Part shown: positions 42,396 to 50,622 of the stretch, piece by piece
Numbering within the stretch: the stretch's first letter is position 1
Layout: each line of letters begins with the position of its first letter
NCBI GenBank assembly: GCA_021823325.1
Contig: JAKAOG010000001.1
Coordinates: 124,001-188,000 of the forward strand
DNA length: 64,000 nucleotides
Direction: 5' to 3'
From: an archaeon
GTDB lineage: Archaea > Thermoproteota > Nitrososphaeria > Nitrososphaerales > Gagatemarchaeaceae
The notes under the pieces: generated by a model
The model's database searches: none
What the model saw: the letters and a program-made list of their open reading frames with translations, nothing else
What the model was told of the DNA's origin: nothing
Program-made: the position numbers and the translations under genes

Positions 42396-43623
42396 GTTCT
42401 TTCTTTCGGCTCGACCGCCTCTGTAGTGGTATCCCAACTGCCGCGCCAACCGCGGCGATGGGGAGGACCACTACTGCCACCTCGGCTATCCCCTCGACCA
42501 CGCTGACGAACAGTCCCGAGACCGTCCCGATGAACCCACCGAGGCCCGACAGCCCCGATGCTGCGGACACATGAACGAGAACAGACTGCTCGACGGCGGT
42601 CCCGTTCTGGTCGGTAGCGGTTACTGTGACGTTGTAGTTCCCGGGCTGGGTGAAGGTGTGGATCACAATCTCCCCCTGGCTCGCTGAGCCGTCCCCGAAG
42701 TTGTAGTTCACCACGTAGGGCTGCTCACCGCCTTTGACCACAGCGTTGAGTGTGACGCTGAGAGGCGCCTCCCCATCCTTCGGCGTCGCGGTCAAAGCCA
42801 CAGAGAGAGGAGCGGCCACAGACGTCTGAGATATTGTGACGTCGATGGTCGCGAAGTCGATAAGGGTCTTCGTCTGCATGATCTGGCTCACCGCCTCGTT
42901 GATCTGCTGGTCCACCCCCTGCAGCTGGGACTCGATGGCCAGGGTCGAGTTGACCGACGTCGAGGAGTTTAACAGCCTTAGGAGAGCGCCCTGTTCGGTC
43001 TGTAGCGACTCGAGCGTCGCGTTCAGGTCGGTGTACTGTACGCTCACGTCGTTCGAGTTCGATATCAAACCTTCAACGGTGCCGAACGCCTCGACTTTGG
43101 CGAGAGTCTCCTGATACTGGGATGAAGGGACTCGGATGACGACGTTCGCCGATGAGCTGTAGGTTGACTGGTATGCCACATACCCTCCCACCGCATAAGC
43201 CAGGGCCACGACTCCCGAGGCGGTCTGCTGTGGCGAGACATCCTGGAGCTGGACTTGGCTGGAGAACTCGATCAAGCCCCCGTTCCCAGACGGGGTGCCT
43301 TGTGTCGCGTTTCCGTTAGCGCCTGCCACGGTGGGCCCCGGGCTGATGGTCGTCGTGGTCGTCGCAGTGGTAACGGTAAGGCTCGTCCCGCCGTTGCCTA
43401 TCACCTGAGTGCCTCCGTAGACGTTCGACCCGCCCACGCCAAACAGCGCATTAGCCGATGAAAAGCCTCCAGACGGAACGTATTGGGAGGACGCCCCCGC
43501 GGACAAGTACGAACCCGAACCAGCGAAATCTGAAAACACACCGACTGCTATACCGACAGCCACCACCACGACCGCAATCCCCCACAGGGTTTTCTTCACC
43601 GTGACTTTTCCGCTCAAGTCCAT
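42379..43623 (-). CDS. Cell-surface protein with DUF4349-like and PKD domains
   Basis: The 414-residue protein has an N-terminal membrane helix after a short basic start, and a low-complexity Thr/Gly/Asn linker. A DUF4349-like region follows (VALAYAVGGYVAYQ, IRVPSSQYQETLAKVEAFG, then a coiled coil LESLQTEQGALLRLL). A PKD domain comes next (GDGSASQGEIVIHTFTQPGNYNVTVTATD). A C-terminal helix and basic tail close it, so both ends lie in the membrane or cytoplasm. It is likely structural or adhesive at the envelope. ATG 43623 lies 27 bp after a TATA-like element. Confidence 0.75.
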   Translation of the reverse strand: MDLSGKVTVKKTLWGIAVVVVAVGIAVGVFSDFAGSGSYLSAGASSQYVPSGGFSSANALFGVGGSNVYGGTQVIGNGGTSLTVTTATTTTTISPGPTVAGANGNATQGTPSGNGGLIEFSSQVQLQDVSPQQTASGVVALAYAVGGYVAYQSTYSSSANVVIRVPSSQYQETLAKVEAFGTVEGLISNSNDVSVQYTDLNATLESLQTEQGALLRLLNSSTSVNSTLAIESQLQGVDQQINEAVSQIMQTKTLIDFATIDVTISQTSVAAPLSVALTATPKDGEAPLSVTLNAVVKGGEQPYVVNYNFGDGSASQGEIVIHTFTQPGNYNVTVTATDQNGTAVEQSVLVHVSAASGLSGLGGFIGTVSGLFVSVVEGIAEVAVVVLPIAAVGAAVGIPLQRRSSRKKEPNPAS

Positions 43624-43727
43624 GGCCTAGGGTAGCATCAGACACGATTTAGTCCCAGCCCGGAGAACAGGCCGTTCGCTCCTGGCGAACAGAGCACTTA
43701 TGAAATCAGCCCTCTCAAACCCCTGAC

Positions 43728-44168
43728 ATGCCCGACGACCTTCCGACGCGCGAGAAGATCGACTACGCGCTACGCGGGAAGACCCTGACTGTCTATCTCT
43801 ACCTCCTCAAGCACGGGAAGGCCATCGGCGTGCGGGAGACGCAGAAGGAACTGGGTTTCTCGAGCCCTTCTGTAGCGTTCCATCACTTGGACAAGCTCGT
43901 AGAGCTGGGTCTGGTCGAGAAGGACCAGTACGAAAGGTACGTGCTTGCCAAGAAGGTCGATACGGGTATCCTGCATTCATTTGTGAGCGTCGCGGGACTT
44001 ACCCTCCCACGGCTAGGTTTCTACGCCGCGTTCTTCACCACGATGGCGGTCGCCTACCTGCTCCTGGACAGGTCGGCGCTCAACCTCTACGCGGTGATCG
44101 GGACCGCTGGAGGCTCGGCTGTCTTCTGGTATGAGACGTGGCGAGTCTGGAGGCGGAAGCCGTTCTGA
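43728..44168 (+). CDS. Membrane-anchored winged-helix regulator
   Basis: The 146-residue protein begins with a winged helix: LTVYLYLLKHGKAIGVRETQKELGFSSPSVAFHHLDKLVELGLVE. Two hydrophobic helices follow (about residues 92-110 and 116-136), ending in a basic tail. Such archaeal regulators sit in the membrane with the DNA-binding part inside. A TATA-like CACTTATGAAA lies 28 bp before the ATG. The following gene encodes a surface protein and may be a partner. Confidence 0.75.
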   Translation: MPDDLPTREKIDYALRGKTLTVYLYLLKHGKAIGVRETQKELGFSSPSVAFHHLDKLVELGLVEKDQYERYVLAKKVDTGILHSFVSVAGLTLPRLGFYAAFFTTMAVAYLLLDRSALNLYAVIGTAGGSAVFWYETWRVWRRKPF

Positions 44169-44208
44169 GAAGTAGAACTAACTACAACCCGGGGCCAAAG
44201 CCTTGAAC

Positions 44209-44661
44209 ATGGAAAGTAGGCGCTTCGGGGCTGGCTTGGTTGCCGGCATCCTGGTGGGAGTGGCGGTGGTTGCGCTCGCAGGGGGGCTCGGGTCGACGTT
44301 GTCCACCCTATCCCTTACATTCGCTGCGCCTAGGATTACCGAGACTACAACCGCAGCTACGGCGACCACCACGTCGGGGACCAGCGTTCTATACGTGGTC
44401 ACAGCTGGGACTTCTAGCCAAAGCAAAAGCGCGGCGTCCAACTATACGAACCTGTCTTCCTCATCGAGCTCCTTTTCTTTTACCGGAGTAAGCGGTGGCC
44501 TCTCCTCGTTGCTGCCATCCTCGCAGTTCGCAGCGGTGGCGACGCAGGGCCCCGTTGCCAACGCCATCCTGTCCGTCCCGGTCATTATTGCGCTCGCGCT
44601 GGGTGGCCTACTGTACAGGGTTGCTTCAAAGAGAAGCCCGGTCGCGAAAGACGACGATTAG
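44209..44661 (+). CDS. Small Ser/Thr-rich membrane-anchored surface protein
   Basis: I take ATG 44209 (150 residues); a TTG six bases upstream is also in frame. The product has an N-terminal signal-like helix (FGAGLVAGILVGVAVVALAGGL), a Thr/Ser/Ala-rich middle of about 75 residues with NYT/NLS glycosylation sites, and a C-terminal helix followed by a basic tail. No enzyme motif is seen. It follows the membrane-bound regulator after about 40 bp. Confidence 0.6.
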   Translation: MESRRFGAGLVAGILVGVAVVALAGGLGSTLSTLSLTFAAPRITETTTAATATTTSGTSVLYVVTAGTSSQSKSAASNYTNLSSSSSSFSFTGVSGGLSSLLPSSQFAAVATQGPVANAILSVPVIIALALGGLLYRVASKRSPVAKDDD

Positions 44662-44675
44662 CACGTTCTAAAGAT

Positions 44676-45059
44676 CTACTTCTGCACTAAGAATTCTCTG
44701 CTGTTGGGTTCCTTACCCTCCCAACGCTTAGACCACCCCGCCAGTTCACAGAGGATCTTGTAAACCTCGTGCCCCTTGACCGTCAGGGAATACTCGATCC
44801 TGGGCTTCTCCTCGGCGTACACCTTCCTCTGCACGACCCCGAACTTTTCGAGCTGGGTGAGGCGTTCGGCTAGCGAAGTGGCGCTGATGCCCTTGATGTG
44901 CCTCTTCAGTTCGTTGAACCTCGTAGGCTCGATCTGGCCGAGCATGTGGATCGTGGGGAACGTCCAGGTCCTGGTTATCTCGTTCCAAGTCTGGTGGACC
45001 ACCGAGCACGAAGCAACCACCTTGGCGTCAAGTAGCTCTGACTTGGGAACGTTGGCCAT
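44676..45059 (-). CDS. HxlR family transcriptional regulator
   Basis: The 127-residue protein has an HxlR winged helix: TWTFPTIHMLGQ, FNELKRHIKGISATSLAERLTQLEKFGVVQRKVYAEEKPRIEYSLT. One Cys (VASCSVV) near the N-terminus could sense oxidants or electrophiles, as in many HxlR proteins. It is divergent from a PPOX-class protein gene across 59 bp that contain a shared TATA box and an inverted repeat, so it probably regulates both. Confidence 0.88.
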   Translation of the reverse strand: MANVPKSELLDAKVVASCSVVHQTWNEITRTWTFPTIHMLGQIEPTRFNELKRHIKGISATSLAERLTQLEKFGVVQRKVYAEEKPRIEYSLTVKGHEVYKILCELAGWSKRWEGKEPNSREFLVQK

Positions 45060-45066
45060 TGCTAGT

Positions 45067-45096
45067 TAGTCCTGAAAGACTACTGGTTTTAAAATC
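45067..45096. promoter_or_regulatory. HxlR/PPOX divergent promoter: inverted repeat and shared TATA box
   Basis: TAGTC-CTGAAA-GACTA (45067-45082) is an inverted repeat with 5-bp arms. Beside it, GGTTTTAAAATC (45085-45096) lies 31 bp from the hxlR ATG and 28 bp from the PPOX ATG, and is near-symmetric. A regulator bound to the repeat would occlude the hxlR transcription start and touch the TATA box. Confidence 0.55.
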
Positions 45097-45118
45097 TAGC
45101 TGACCGCCGCCAGTTTGG

Positions 45119-45568
45119 ATGATTGGCAGGGGTAAGGAAGTCCGCCACAGAAGGGTGTTCTCTGAAAACGAAGCGTCATATCTCGCGGAGAGCTTCCTTG
45201 GACGGCTCGCCACCGCTTCTCCTGAAGGAGAGCCACACGTCGTCCCGGTTAGCTACCGTTTCGATGGGAGGACCATCACTTTCGGGGGGTGGAACCTCAC
45301 TTCCAGCCTGAAGTACAGGCATCTGACGGCGAACGACAGAGTGGCCTTCGTCGTCGACGACGTGCTTTCCGTTGACCCCTGGCGCGTCAGGGGAGTGGAG
45401 GTAAGGGGAAGGGCGGAGCCAATGACCGTCGACGGTGTGAGCATGGTTAGGATAATCCCGCTCGAAGTTAGAAGCTTCAGTGGAATAATCACCCCTACAG
45501 GCGAGCTGGTGTTCGCTGACAACTGGGACGAAGCCGGATCTGGGTCACAGAACGAGGAAATGACGTAG
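45119..45568 (+). CDS. PPOX-class F420/flavin-binding protein
   Basis: The 149-residue split-barrel protein shows LGRLATASPEGEPHVVPVSYRFDGRTITF and VAFVVDD, followed by GVEVRGRAEPM, the usual PPOX pattern. Such enzymes reduce small molecules with F420H2 or FMN, or act as binding proteins. ATG 45119 lies 28 bp after the shared TATA box, opposite the HxlR gene, suggesting an inducible redox detoxification role. Confidence 0.8.
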   Translation: MIGRGKEVRHRRVFSENEASYLAESFLGRLATASPEGEPHVVPVSYRFDGRTITFGGWNLTSSLKYRHLTANDRVAFVVDDVLSVDPWRVRGVEVRGRAEPMTVDGVSMVRIIPLEVRSFSGIITPTGELVFADNWDEAGSGSQNEEMT

Positions 45569-45572
45569 CAGT

Positions 45573-45597
45573 CCCTAGAAACAGTACTGTTTTAGGG
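45573..45597. terminator. Bulged palindrome after the PPOX gene
   Basis: CCCTAGAAACAGT and ACTGTTTTAGGG form a 12-bp pairing with a single bulged G; the central AAACAGTACTGTTT is perfectly palindromic. It begins 4 bp after the PPOX stop. As RNA it would be a strong hairpin without a T-run, so it could be a 3'-end structure. As DNA it could bind a dimeric protein. It also marks the left edge of the AT-richer island. The 240 bp from here to 45810 hold no gene I can support. Confidence 0.45.
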
Positions 45598-45810
45598 GTC
45601 CCAACACTTGACACTCTCACTTCTCACGTTTCGGTGACGGACGCCACAGGAGAATATGTTGAACAACTCTCACCCCGTAGTAAACGAACCCAGCCTTCAC
45701 TAAGCTTATACGGCGGGGCTCGAAGACCTGCCCGAGTGGTATGTAAGTAGTCGACCGCACCGACCCAGCATCCTTATGAAGAGTCGGGGCAACCCTCGTG
45801 AGACGACAAA

Positions 45811-46077
45811 ATGTCTTATGACGAGGTCCTGATAGACCCCGATGTCTTAGAGGAGTCCAAAGTCCACTCGACTATCATCAAAAGGGTCGTCGAAAAATGG
45901 AAGTCCAATTCCTCAAAAGCGAAGAAACGGGGTGAGAACGACAAATGGGTGGATACAGAGGAGTGGGAAGGAACGCGGTACGTAATCACCTTCCGGAACG
46001 AGTCAGACCTATGCGTCGTGACTGGTTTCAGGATAGCAATGCATTCCAAAGTTCATTGGGACACGAAGAAGAAATAG
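45811..46077 (+). CDS. Unknown 88-residue protein, first gene of the AT-richer island
   Basis: The protein is basic and starts at ATG 45811. The first half is helical and charged (HSTIIKRVVEKWKSNSSKAKKRG). The second half has strands (EGTRYVITFRNESDLCVVTGFRIAM), a layout loosely like small RelE/HigB-type toxins, but no catalytic signature can be fixed by eye. The 222-residue gene starts 1 bp after the stop, so the two form an operon. A TATA-like CCTTATGAAG lies about 34 bp upstream. Confidence 0.6.
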   Translation: MSYDEVLIDPDVLEESKVHSTIIKRVVEKWKSNSSKAKKRGENDKWVDTEEWEGTRYVITFRNESDLCVVTGFRIAMHSKVHWDTKKK

Positions 46078-46078
46078 A

Positions 46079-46747
46079 GTGAAAATAGAAATGAGTCAAG
46101 GAGCGTGGAAGGAGACGAGGACTGGAGTGGCTACGGTGAGTTGGGACAACAAAACAATCCATCTAGATGTGCCTGCAATCAAGAATACAAAGACAGGGAA
46201 GATACGAGTCAGACTCGAAGACGTCGCTCGGGTTGAACTAGAAACACTCGCAAGAGAGGCTGGAATTGAGCCTCGGGATTTCCCCATTCTGCTAGTGCTC
46301 AAGGCTCAGATGGGAGGGTTCCACAACAAGGAAGAAGTCCAATTTCAGTATCACCTAAATAAGATGCTCTTCTATCAATGGAAGGAAATGGAGAAGCTTG
46401 GCCTAGGGGAGAGCTTCCCCCACGACGAGTTCAAGAAAGCAGATAGGGGCCCTGTGCCAGCGAACATAGAAAGTGACTTGGCAAGGCTATCTGGGCTCGG
46501 CCTGATATCAGTCGAGCGCCATCGCTGGGGTGAAAGGCCTCGCGATGAGTCGAAACAAATCAAGTTGACAACAAAAGGATCGGAGTTGGCGAATAAGTTT
46601 CTCAGAAGAACCCCTGAAGACCTCATGGCAACGACGGCCGAGGTAAAGGCGATGATTGGCACATTACCTCCCCCTTCGGTAAAAGAGAAGGTGCACAGGG
46701 AATACCCCGAATTCCGGACTACCTACAAGGTCGAAGATTCCGATTAG
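46079..46747 (+). CDS. Unknown 222-residue protein with a Panacea/winged-helix-like segment
   Basis: It starts at GTG one base after the 88-residue gene. Residues 1-75 are beta-rich. Residues 88-145 read LNKMLFYQWKEMEKLG, then DEFKKADRGPVPANIESDLARLSGLGLI. The hydrophobic helix, the conserved-looking GPV, and the following helix resemble the Panacea (DUF4065/SocA-like) antitoxin domain. LTTKGSELA later resembles a winged-helix C-terminal element. With its small upstream partner it could be an antitoxin or a regulator. Codon use is less GC-biased than in the flanking genes. Confidence 0.6.
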   Translation: MKIEMSQGAWKETRTGVATVSWDNKTIHLDVPAIKNTKTGKIRVRLEDVARVELETLAREAGIEPRDFPILLVLKAQMGGFHNKEEVQFQYHLNKMLFYQWKEMEKLGLGESFPHDEFKKADRGPVPANIESDLARLSGLGLISVERHRWGERPRDESKQIKLTTKGSELANKFLRRTPEDLMATTAEVKAMIGTLPPPSVKEKVHREYPEFRTTYKVEDSD

Positions 46748-47035
46748 CCACTCAGCTCCCCTTTTTCAGCAAGTCTGCCGTGTAAAGACCTTGCAGAATC
46801 GCGTCTAGGAACAGTCTTCTGGCTAGGAAGGCAACCAGACCTTCTTAACAAGGCCGACCTAGATGCAACAGGAATTCATTCGCTACCCCAATTTCTCTTA
46901 GAAGTACTTGCTAGCGCCAGAGGAAGGACAAAGGACGTTTGACGGGCTGACCGAAGGCCAAAAGTCCCTTGTGGCAGTGATAAAATGAATTGCCTGGAAA
47001 CACTTAATGCCTTTGGAGAATGAAACCTTGGTCAG
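46748..47035 (+). other. 288-bp gap with an open frame lacking a start codon, and a promoter
   Basis: The frame of the 222-residue gene stays open for 64 codons after its stop (46748-46942), and the second half reads like a protein segment (for example LGRQPDLLNKADLDATGI). There is no ATG, GTG or TTG in it. It may be a remnant of a longer gene. CACTTAATGCC at about 47000-47010 fits a TATA box 27-30 bp before the TTG of the next gene. Confidence 0.4.
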
Positions 47036-50000
47036 TTGTCAGACGAGTACGGTGACCAACCGCCTAGCGCTACCGAGTCTCTCGCTGATGAGAAAGTCGC
47101 TATCAAAGATAAACTCGAAGCGAGTCAATCCGAAGCTAACAAGCATGCCGCTGATACAAAAATGGAGATTGACAATGTTTCAGCGCAATTAGCGGCAGAT
47201 GGTCAGACTATCAAGGAATATCACGCCCAAATCTCGCGTGAGACGGCAGCTGGTCTCGCTAACCTCCGGATTCGGATTAGGAGTACCCTGTACAAGTCAA
47301 CTTATTCACTTAGAGTATACATGTTAATCCAGATATCCCTACTGGTACTTGTCGGGCTGCTTGGTAGCTATTTCACCTATCCTATTAACTTCGGTCTATT
47401 CTGTGGTTTTGTTGCTGCCTGGGGCATAATCAGTACGGTTACAGTTGCCGAGGTCCGAGGTCAGCTTAGGAGCATATCACGCAATTCATCGAGTGCAGAA
47501 TCCGATATAGACGGATTCAACGAGAGGCTCGTAACCACCTCATCGAAGTTTCCAACCCCAAGGAATGACACAACGGTCGTAGGAAGATTGTTCGCCACGC
47601 TCCAGGCAGACCTGGGCCAGATCGCTACTAACGCCAGTTCATTCTTCCCCTTCATGTCGAAGTTCGAAAGGGCGCTTGAAGTGGACCAATTCATGGATAG
47701 GTTTTCTTTTGCATTGAAGAGATACGACTTCGATTCCTATTCACTCGACGCCAAGCGAGCCTTCCTGGGCCGAGTCAAACTCACCACCAATAAAACGGCA
47801 TGGCTTGGTGGACTCTCAGAAGCTGCTTCATCAATCTACGGAGAAATCCCCAGCGTCTTGTTCCGACTGATGTATTACGAGACTTGGGATAGAGAGAACA
47901 TCAAGGCGACGTGGGCGGAAGTCAAGGGAGATTCAAAGGAGGACTCTGGCGTTAGAGATGCCTTTGCGATGCTGCTTATATCCAAAAACTTGGTGGATAG
48001 CCAGGGACTGGACGAGGGGGCACGCGCCACTCTCTCCGATATTCTATTCGGCATGGAAGACTACACCCTGCTAGATTTCAAAACTAGGGCAACGGAATTC
48101 TACCACAACCTCCGCTTGTTAAAGGAGGAATGTCTCAAGGTATTGGACTCATATGACCTAAGCATTGCAATCAATAGGGAATCGATTACTGGACTTTCAC
48201 CACCTTCTTCCGATCCGACGGAGTGGCAAGAAGGTGTCATAAAATACATTGCAGATCAGGTTCACCAGAAGATTCGCGGAGAGAACCTGGTGGACTTATC
48301 GACCAAGACAGGTGGTGGTGAGTTGCCGTCTACGGCTGCCGTAGAGACACTAATTCTGGTAGAGGGCGTGGGCGATGTGACGCGCGAACAGATCTGGAAG
48401 TCGATATTCAATTCAGAGACCTCGAATGTCCAAATCAGGTATCTGGCGAGCCTCATTGCCAAGAAGCGAGTATTTCGCCTCCACAAGGAGTTTTCGAGAG
48501 AGGCATTCATTGAGCATTTGACACTTGTACTAAGGTCATCCCCTGACGATTTCCGTTTAGGAAGAGTCGAAGAAGGCGTCGAGAGCCTTGAACAGGAAAT
48601 CTTGCGTGTGAAGCGTGGCGTTGCGAGGACAAATGAGCGTATGCGCTTCGGGTTGAGTGATGTTTCCTTTGTGGATTCCTTCGTTCCAAAGAAGATATCA
48701 GAAGTTGAGGAAGAAGTAGTTCGAGAATTCGCCAAAGTGGCCAGAGACGTAAACCCTGATGTCACTAGATTGCTCTACTTCTACGTGATAGGTTCCGACA
48801 AAGGTCTGGAGTCTTTTTCCGCGATGGTAAATTCCAAGAACTTGGGGCCCCTGGCGGATTTTCTCGTGGTCAAAGGGTTCGTACCCAAACGGCGATTCAA
48901 CGAGTATCTTGTGCTCCTACTTGCCCAGTTGCCAAGCTTCGATCTGGCCTCATTCAGCGATTCGTACAATATCTACGAAAAGCTGTTCAGTAAGATTTCT
49001 ACATTTCACGCTTTTCTTGAACGTCATCAGATAGCAGTAGATGCGAATCTCCCATCGTTCAGCAATATCTTAAGCGACTCCGGACCAAAGAGGGGGCTAG
49101 ACTTTCCACTGTTGTTCTTTGAGGTAGGTCTCACTATGGTCAGTAAGAAACTTGACCAGATTACTTTGTCCGACGAACAGCATTCTGAGTTGGCCAAGGC
49201 TGCATCAGCACTCTCTTTGAGTCTTGAAAATGACCGAGCCTCGGAGAAGCTGGCTGAGGACCTCTTTTGGGAGCTATTTGGTGCCAAGGTTCTGTTCAAT
49301 TACAGCAAACTCTATGTAGCAAATATCTCAAGGGACAAAGCGACCCTGAAAGAAGCGGCCCTCGAAACAGTCGCAAACCCAAACCCTGACCCGAGCTTTC
49401 CATTTTACCGGGAAAAGCTCCATTCCGGAATCGTTGTGTTGGGTGAGGACACACTCCTGGCGATGAGACGAACGGAATTCGAGTCGATTTTGAAGAGAGA
49501 CGAGAAGCTAGGTCTGCAAAATGAGGTACTCCAGAACTACGCGGAATCCATCAAGGAATTCATGAGCAAAATTGATGTAAATGTAGCGAGAGAGTTCCTT
49601 TCCGCTGGCGTACTCACCGCATACATTCTGACGATCCCCCACAGTACTGCCCTCATCGAGTTCATGCGGACGCAGGAGAACGCCATTGAAGCTGCTGAGG
49701 AAGATCTAGCCGGAATAGACTCTGGGTACCTTAGGCTAAGGCAGTTCGAAAGTGGCAGTGGAGCTGGGACGAGGATTGGTCTTGTTCCTTATGGGATGAC
49801 ATTCGAGGACTTTGCGGCCATGTTCGAAGACTTGTTCGTGCGGGCGAAGCAGATAACTAAAACGACGAAGCCATTGAATTTCTACATAACTCGTGTCTTT
49901 CCATCTAATGATGCGCTTCGGGAAGTAATGCAGGGTGGTTCCAAAGCGAACCCGCTCGAGGTGATAAGGGACTTGGTACGGAGGTATATTGTTGGCTCCG

Positions 50001-50410
50001 ATGCCCTCTCGGTTCTCTCACTGCTAGAGCCGTCCGAAAACAGTCCTACGGCCTTCAATACTGTAATCTCTGGTCTTATCAACAACAAATCCAATAACCT
50101 CTTTACATTGACTAGTGATTTGATTTCGGACATCCTAGAGAAGGACAGCGCCATGAGGACCAAGTTTGAGAGCGGTATGGTAGACGAGTCGCTTCGGGCT
50201 GCTTATGGTTCCCAAAGCCTCACTGAGCTTTGCAAGAAGGTCGAAACTCTTACCAGAGTTTCGACGGTCGATTTGGTCAAGCAAGAATTCATAGACCGAT
50301 TGTATAGCATAATTCCCGACATAGGGGACCTACCACAGGAGTCTGGAACCCGGTTGACTGATGCCCTTTTCAAGAGAATCTACGTGGTCGGAACGGTTCT
50401 CAATTCCTGA
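47036..50410 (+). CDS. Unknown 1124-residue membrane-anchored helical protein
   Basis: Start is TTG 47036, preceded by a TATA-like box at about 47000-47010. Residues 18-85 are polar and helical (coiled-coil-like). Residues 94-113 and 117-137 are two transmembrane helices with a very short turn, leaving both long parts on the same side, probably the cytoplasm. The remaining near 1000 residues are mainly alpha-helical with no P-loop, nuclease, protease or kinase motif that I can see. Codon use is more AT-rich than around it. Its position after the small two-gene unit suggests an accessory, possibly defence-related, cassette. I do not recognise the family. Confidence 0.75.
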   Translation: MSDEYGDQPPSATESLADEKVAIKDKLEASQSEANKHAADTKMEIDNVSAQLAADGQTIKEYHAQISRETAAGLANLRIRIRSTLYKSTYSLRVYMLIQISLLVLVGLLGSYFTYPINFGLFCGFVAAWGIISTVTVAEVRGQLRSISRNSSSAESDIDGFNERLVTTSSKFPTPRNDTTVVGRLFATLQADLGQIATNASSFFPFMSKFERALEVDQFMDRFSFALKRYDFDSYSLDAKRAFLGRVKLTTNKTAWLGGLSEAASSIYGEIPSVLFRLMYYETWDRENIKATWAEVKGDSKEDSGVRDAFAMLLISKNLVDSQGLDEGARATLSDILFGMEDYTLLDFKTRATEFYHNLRLLKEECLKVLDSYDLSIAINRESITGLSPPSSDPTEWQEGVIKYIADQVHQKIRGENLVDLSTKTGGGELPSTAAVETLILVEGVGDVTREQIWKSIFNSETSNVQIRYLASLIAKKRVFRLHKEFSREAFIEHLTLVLRSSPDDFRLGRVEEGVESLEQEILRVKRGVARTNERMRFGLSDVSFVDSFVPKKISEVEEEVVREFAKVARDVNPDVTRLLYFYVIGSDKGLESFSAMVNSKNLGPLADFLVVKGFVPKRRFNEYLVLLLAQLPSFDLASFSDSYNIYEKLFSKISTFHAFLERHQIAVDANLPSFSNILSDSGPKRGLDFPLLFFEVGLTMVSKKLDQITLSDEQHSELAKAASALSLSLENDRASEKLAEDLFWELFGAKVLFNYSKLYVANISRDKATLKEAALETVANPNPDPSFPFYREKLHSGIVVLGEDTLLAMRRTEFESILKRDEKLGLQNEVLQNYAESIKEFMSKIDVNVAREFLSAGVLTAYILTIPHSTALIEFMRTQENAIEAAEEDLAGIDSGYLRLRQFESGSGAGTRIGLVPYGMTFEDFAAMFEDLFVRAKQITKTTKPLNFYITRVFPSNDALREVMQGGSKANPLEVIRDLVRRYIVGSDALSVLSLLEPSENSPTAFNTVISGLINNKSNNLFTLTSDLISDILEKDSAMRTKFESGMVDESLRAAYGSQSLTELCKKVETLTRVSTVDLVKQEFIDRLYSIIPDIGDLPQESGTRLTDALFKRIYVVGTVLNS

Positions 50411-50622
50411 TCCTCTAGCGAGAGGGGTAGTTGGGTTGTGGCCGAAGGAGAAGATTTCGCAGTCAAGCATCCAGGACTAGTGAGATCCCCCAACAACTGG
50501 GTGTAAGAGAAGCGGGGAAAGTTGTAAAAGTCAGAGCCTGCTAAAGTCAGGGTGTGCAATAAACTGACTAGGTTTGCGGTATTCCCGCTCAACATAAGGA
50601 GCTGGGGGCTGGGGAGCTGACC
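50411..50622. promoter_or_regulatory. Right edge of the AT-richer island and htrA promoter
   Basis: The 212 bp hold no supported gene. AACATAAGG at about 50594-50602 lies about 25 bp before the htrA ATG and can serve as its TATA element. AAAGTCAG occurs twice 18 bp apart near 50527-50552; no matching sequence was found at the left edge of the island. Confidence 0.4.

Noticed and set aside
45725-45770. tRNA-like fragment (CCTGCCCGAGTGGT)
   Set aside because: The D-arm-like words resemble a class II tRNA, but no acceptor or T arm can be paired, and no matching copy was seen at the other island edge.
50411-50506. In-frame extension after the 1124-residue gene
   Set aside because: Only 31 open codons, which is expected by chance.
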